Shown piece after piece: positions 54,090 to 56,474 of a stretch of 56,474 nt of DNA. The DNA comes from Spirochaetaceae bacterium (lineage in GTDB: Bacteria; Spirochaetota; Spirochaetia; DSM-27196; PXBQ01): contig REEC01000130.1 in assembly GCA_007695285.1 (NCBI GenBank), forward strand, positions 1 through 56,474. The letters are read 5' to 3'. The notes under the pieces were generated by a model. That model worked only from the letters and a program-made list of their open reading frames with translations. It did not search any database and was not told where the DNA came from. The translations under genes and the position numbers were made by a program. Each line of letters starts with the position of its first letter. Within the stretch, counting starts at the first letter, position 1.

Positions 54090-55289
54090 ATGAAACGTGT
54101 GTTTTTCGCGTGCGTAACGCTTCTTTTGGCGCTTGGTGGTGTCGGTGCCGACGAGGTCGAGTTTCGGTTTCGATACCGTGAGAACGACCGGTACCGGATC
54201 GTCACGACGGTGAATCAGGTTGTTCATCTCGACGGCAGGTATTCGCACTCGGCGGTGATCCACAATCGGATCGCGGTGCGTGTACCCCGTGTCGAGGACG
54301 GACGAGCTTTTCACGAGGCGACGTTTCAAACATCCGAGGAGTCGTCGACGGCGGGAGGGCCGTTTCGACTCCAGTCCGAGTATCCGTCGGAGTTTTGGCG
54401 CGACCGATACGGGGCATACGAGATCGCCCCGGAGTTCTTCATGCCGGTTGTGCGCGACGTGCCGCGATTCCCGGAAGTGCCCGTACGGGTGGGGGACACG
54501 TGGGCGCTCGACGGTCACGAGGCGCACGACTTCCGCCACAGTTTCGGTATTCCGGACGTATTCCGGTTCCCGATTCCGGTGAGGTACGAGTACCTCGGTA
54601 GAGACGAGCTCGACGGTCGCGAGTACGACGTGATCTCTATCTCGTACAATGTCTTTTATCGGCCCAACCGTCGATACAACTCGCCGGAGTATCCGACTTT
54701 GATAACCGGCTCGACCGATCAACTGTTGTACTGGGACAACGTGCTTGGTCGCCCGTACTACTACACCGAAGAGTACGCGTTTTTTTTCCAACTTTCGACG
54801 GGGCGTACGGCGCAGTTCGAGGGGACCGCCGAAGGAAAGGTCGTCGAGTCGCTGCCGTTTGACCGCGACGAGGTGCGCGATCAGGTCGAACGAGACCTCC
54901 AGGACGGCGGTTACGACGCGGCGGTCACGAGTGACGACCGCGGCGTGACGATCACCCTCGACGACATTCAGTTCCTCGCTGATTCATTCGATCTGCTCGC
55001 GAGCGAAAAGGTCAAACTCGACCTGATCGCGAGAGTACTGGAGCGGTATCCCGACCGTGACATCATGGTGTCGGGACACGCGGCGCGCGTGGGAACCGAG
55101 GAGTACTTACAGGAGCTCTCGGAAAACCGCGCGGCCGCGGTCGCGGAGTATCTCGTAGAGATCGGTATCGAGCCGCCCGAACGTGTCCTCACGCGAGGCT
55201 ACGGCTCAACCGTCCCGGTCGGCGACAACACCACCGAATCCGGCCGCCGCCAAAACCGCCGCGTCGAGATCACGATTTTGGAGAACTGA
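54090..55289 (+). CDS. OmpA-family envelope protein
   Basis: A signal peptide (VFFACVTLLLALGGVGA, cleavage after residue 20) is followed by a roughly 250-residue beta-rich region of unknown type rich in Tyr, Arg and Asp (FRYRENDRYRIVTTVNQ). The C-terminal OmpA-like peptidoglycan-binding domain (about 290-398) contains SGHAARVGTEEYLQELSENR, VLTRGYGSTVPVGDN and GRRQNRRVEITI. 399 aa. It is probably periplasmic and anchored to the wall. Confidence 0.88.
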   Translation: MKRVFFACVTLLLALGGVGADEVEFRFRYRENDRYRIVTTVNQVVHLDGRYSHSAVIHNRIAVRVPRVEDGRAFHEATFQTSEESSTAGGPFRLQSEYPSEFWRDRYGAYEIAPEFFMPVVRDVPRFPEVPVRVGDTWALDGHEAHDFRHSFGIPDVFRFPIPVRYEYLGRDELDGREYDVISISYNVFYRPNRRYNSPEYPTLITGSTDQLLYWDNVLGRPYYYTEEYAFFFQLSTGRTAQFEGTAEGKVVESLPFDRDEVRDQVERDLQDGGYDAAVTSDDRGVTITLDDIQFLADSFDLLASEKVKLDLIARVLERYPDRDIMVSGHAARVGTEEYLQELSENRAAAVAEYLVEIGIEPPERVLTRGYGSTVPVGDNTTESGRRQNRRVEITILEN

Positions 55290-55302
55290 GCGGGGCGATC
55301 GC

Positions 55303-55331
55303 TTGACTTTCGGTCGGTCATACGTGAGATT
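55303..55331 (+). promoter_or_regulatory. Candidate leaderless promoter of the S8 peptidase
   Basis: TTGACT (55303-55308), a 17-bp spacer and a weak GAGATT (55326-55331) would put +1 at the A of ATG 55338. No Shine-Dalgarno sequence is visible. Confidence 0.35.
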
Positions 55332-55337
55332 AATTCA

Positions 55338-56474
55338 ATGCGTCTTCTCTCAACCGGAGTAATTCTTGGCGTCGTTGTCGCACTCGCCGGCTGCTTGAAC
55401 CCGCTTTTCTCGCGGACAGATTCCGAGCTTCCTCAAATTCAGAGCGCAGAGCCGAATGATCCTCTCTACTCTCCAGGGTTACTGTACGGTTCTGATGTGA
55501 CTATCGACCAAAACTGGAACTACGCGATGATCGGTATGCCCGAAGCGTGGGGATTTCTGCACGATCCGGTTTTTTCAGGTCGATTCGGCAGCTCCGTTGT
55601 CGCAGTTATCGACTCCGGATACGCCGTGCATAATGATCTTCCTCCCCGTAATTTACTGATCGCCGATGCGTGGAATTTCTTCGAAGATACCGATAACGCG
55701 CTTGATTCGGGTGGATATCAAGGCTCGTGGCACGGGGTACACGTTGCGGGGACTATCGCGACGGACACCGACAATGGGTCGGGCGGCTCCGGAGTCGGCT
55801 GGAATCGTGTTCGGGTTATTCCCCTCAAGGTTTTCCCTAACCGGAACACGACCGCAAACGATAATGAGACCATTACGACGGCAGTAGTCAACGCGGTTTT
55901 GTACGCCGCTGGTGAACCGAATATTTCAGGAAGATACCCGAGCCACCGTATCTCCACAATCAACATGAGCCTTGGTGGTCCGAATGACAGTGCAGTTCTG
56001 GCAGAAGCCGTGGAAATTGCGGTCGCTCGCGGTTTGACGGTGATCGCGGCCGCCGGCAACTCGGGCGCTGACAACAACACCCGCATGTATCCCGCAGCAC
56101 TCGAGAGCGTGATTGCGGTCGGTGCCGTAGGGCCGTCTTATTCGCGTGCCTCCTACTCCAATTACGGAGATTACCTTGAGTTTGTCGCCCCCGGCGGTGA
56201 ATATAACGGGAACCCACAGGACCTAATCTGGAGTACCGTCGGCGAGACCACCGCTTCGTACGGCGGCATGGCCGGGACTTCGATGGCGGCGCCGCATGTG
56301 GCGGGGGTGGTGGGGTTGATGTATGCGTATAACCCGAACCTTACGCAGCACGCGGTTCGGGACATTCTCAGGCGGACGGCGGTCGACCTCGGCGCGCCGG
56401 GGTGGGACCCCGAGTACGGGTATGGGTTGATCGATGCCGGGAAGGCGTTGCTGAATACACCCGCGGCGATCGGG
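55338..56474 (+). CDS. Subtilisin-like serine peptidase lipoprotein, 3' truncated by window edge
   Basis: The frame stays open for 379 codons to the window end. The N-terminus MRLLSTGVILGVVVALAGC has a lipobox with C19 as the lipidated residue, so the enzyme is surface- or periplasm-anchored. The S8 triad is complete: Asp in VAVIDSGYAVH, His in GSWHGVHVAGTIA and Ser in MAGTSMAAPHVAGVV. The oxyanion Asn is in AAAGNSGADNNT. The C-terminal region, possibly carrying further domains, lies beyond the window. Confidence 0.92.
   Translation, partial: MRLLSTGVILGVVVALAGCLNPLFSRTDSELPQIQSAEPNDPLYSPGLLYGSDVTIDQNWNYAMIGMPEAWGFLHDPVFSGRFGSSVVAVIDSGYAVHNDLPPRNLLIADAWNFFEDTDNALDSGGYQGSWHGVHVAGTIATDTDNGSGGSGVGWNRVRVIPLKVFPNRNTTANDNETITTAVVNAVLYAAGEPNISGRYPSHRISTINMSLGGPNDSAVLAEAVEIAVARGLTVIAAAGNSGADNNTRMYPAALESVIAVGAVGPSYSRASYSNYGDYLEFVAPGGEYNGNPQDLIWSTVGETTASYGGMAGTSMAAPHVAGVVGLMYAYNPNLTQHAVRDILRRTAVDLGAPGWDPEYGYGLIDAGKALLNTPAAIG

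Overview
The window reads as chromosomal DNA of a high-GC, probably free-living spirochaete (Spirochaetota, Spirochaetales-like). The main clues are a MoxR-DUF58-BatA-BatB-BatC-BatD stress/cell-envelope operon with spirochaete-style gene content, a class I (archaeal-type) lysyl-tRNA synthetase, a zinc-free S4, lipoprotein signal peptides, and several conserved proteins of the type seen in this phylum. The species assignment is inference. There is no rRNA, tRNA, CRISPR array, insertion sequence or prophage. Coding density is very high: every intergenic gap is under about 200 bp, so no stretch of 300 bases lacks a gene.

Layout. 1-5.8 kb: the 3' part of spermidine synthase, a GH4 glycosidase, a small unknown protein, a Gfo/Idh/MocA oxidoreductase, an RlpA-SPOR cell-wall protein and QueG. 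5.85-9.1 kb: lysK, rpiA and a MurR/RpiR regulator. 9.17-13.9 kb: a sugar operon (FGGY kinase, zinc-type dehydrogenase, VOC protein, fucose/arabinose-isomerase-like protein) with a strong promoter and an inverted-repeat operator likely bound by the adjacent RpiR protein. 13.9-17.5 kb: era facing away from clpP-purC-exo/endonuclease lipoprotein. 17.5-21.7 kb: a minus-strand DNA-repair operon, rmuC-polB-SMUG-type uracil-DNA glycosylase. 21.7-32.9 kb: mostly single genes, including a KaiC-like/PEP-pyruvate-binding fusion, gdhA, a DEAD-box helicase, rpsD, metF, a three-domain receiver-like/ATPase/cNMP signalling protein, an HMA protein, a redoxin and a membrane-anchored MsrB.

33.0-41.3 kb is a carbohydrate island read on the plus strand: hydroxyacid dehydrogenase, TIM-barrel isomerase and a LacI regulator, then a promoter with a near-perfect 16-bp LacI-type operator, then an SDR, a GH88-like unsaturated uronide hydrolase, a second TIM-barrel isomerase, a second Gfo/Idh oxidoreductase and a PfkB (KDG-kinase-like) kinase. 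Together they suggest uptake and breakdown of uronic-acid-containing oligosaccharides. 41.4-50.4 kb: argJ leads directly into moxR, DUF58, an unnamed bat gene, batA, batB, batC, a batD that carries BatE-like TPR and SH3 parts, and an Smr protein. 50.3-56.5 kb: infA, a DksA/TraR protein, two unknown genes (the first with its ribosome-binding site buried in a hairpin), a degenerate DEAD-box protein ending in a DbpA RNA-binding domain, an OmpA-family protein and a subtilisin-like lipoprotein cut by the window edge.

A recurrent regulatory feature is a group of about eleven genes whose -10 element lies only 6-11 nt before the start codon and which lack a Shine-Dalgarno sequence, as expected for leaderless mRNAs. 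Other genes (gdhA, infA, rpsD and operon-internal genes) have clear Shine-Dalgarno sequences. All motif calls were made by eye; no search was run.
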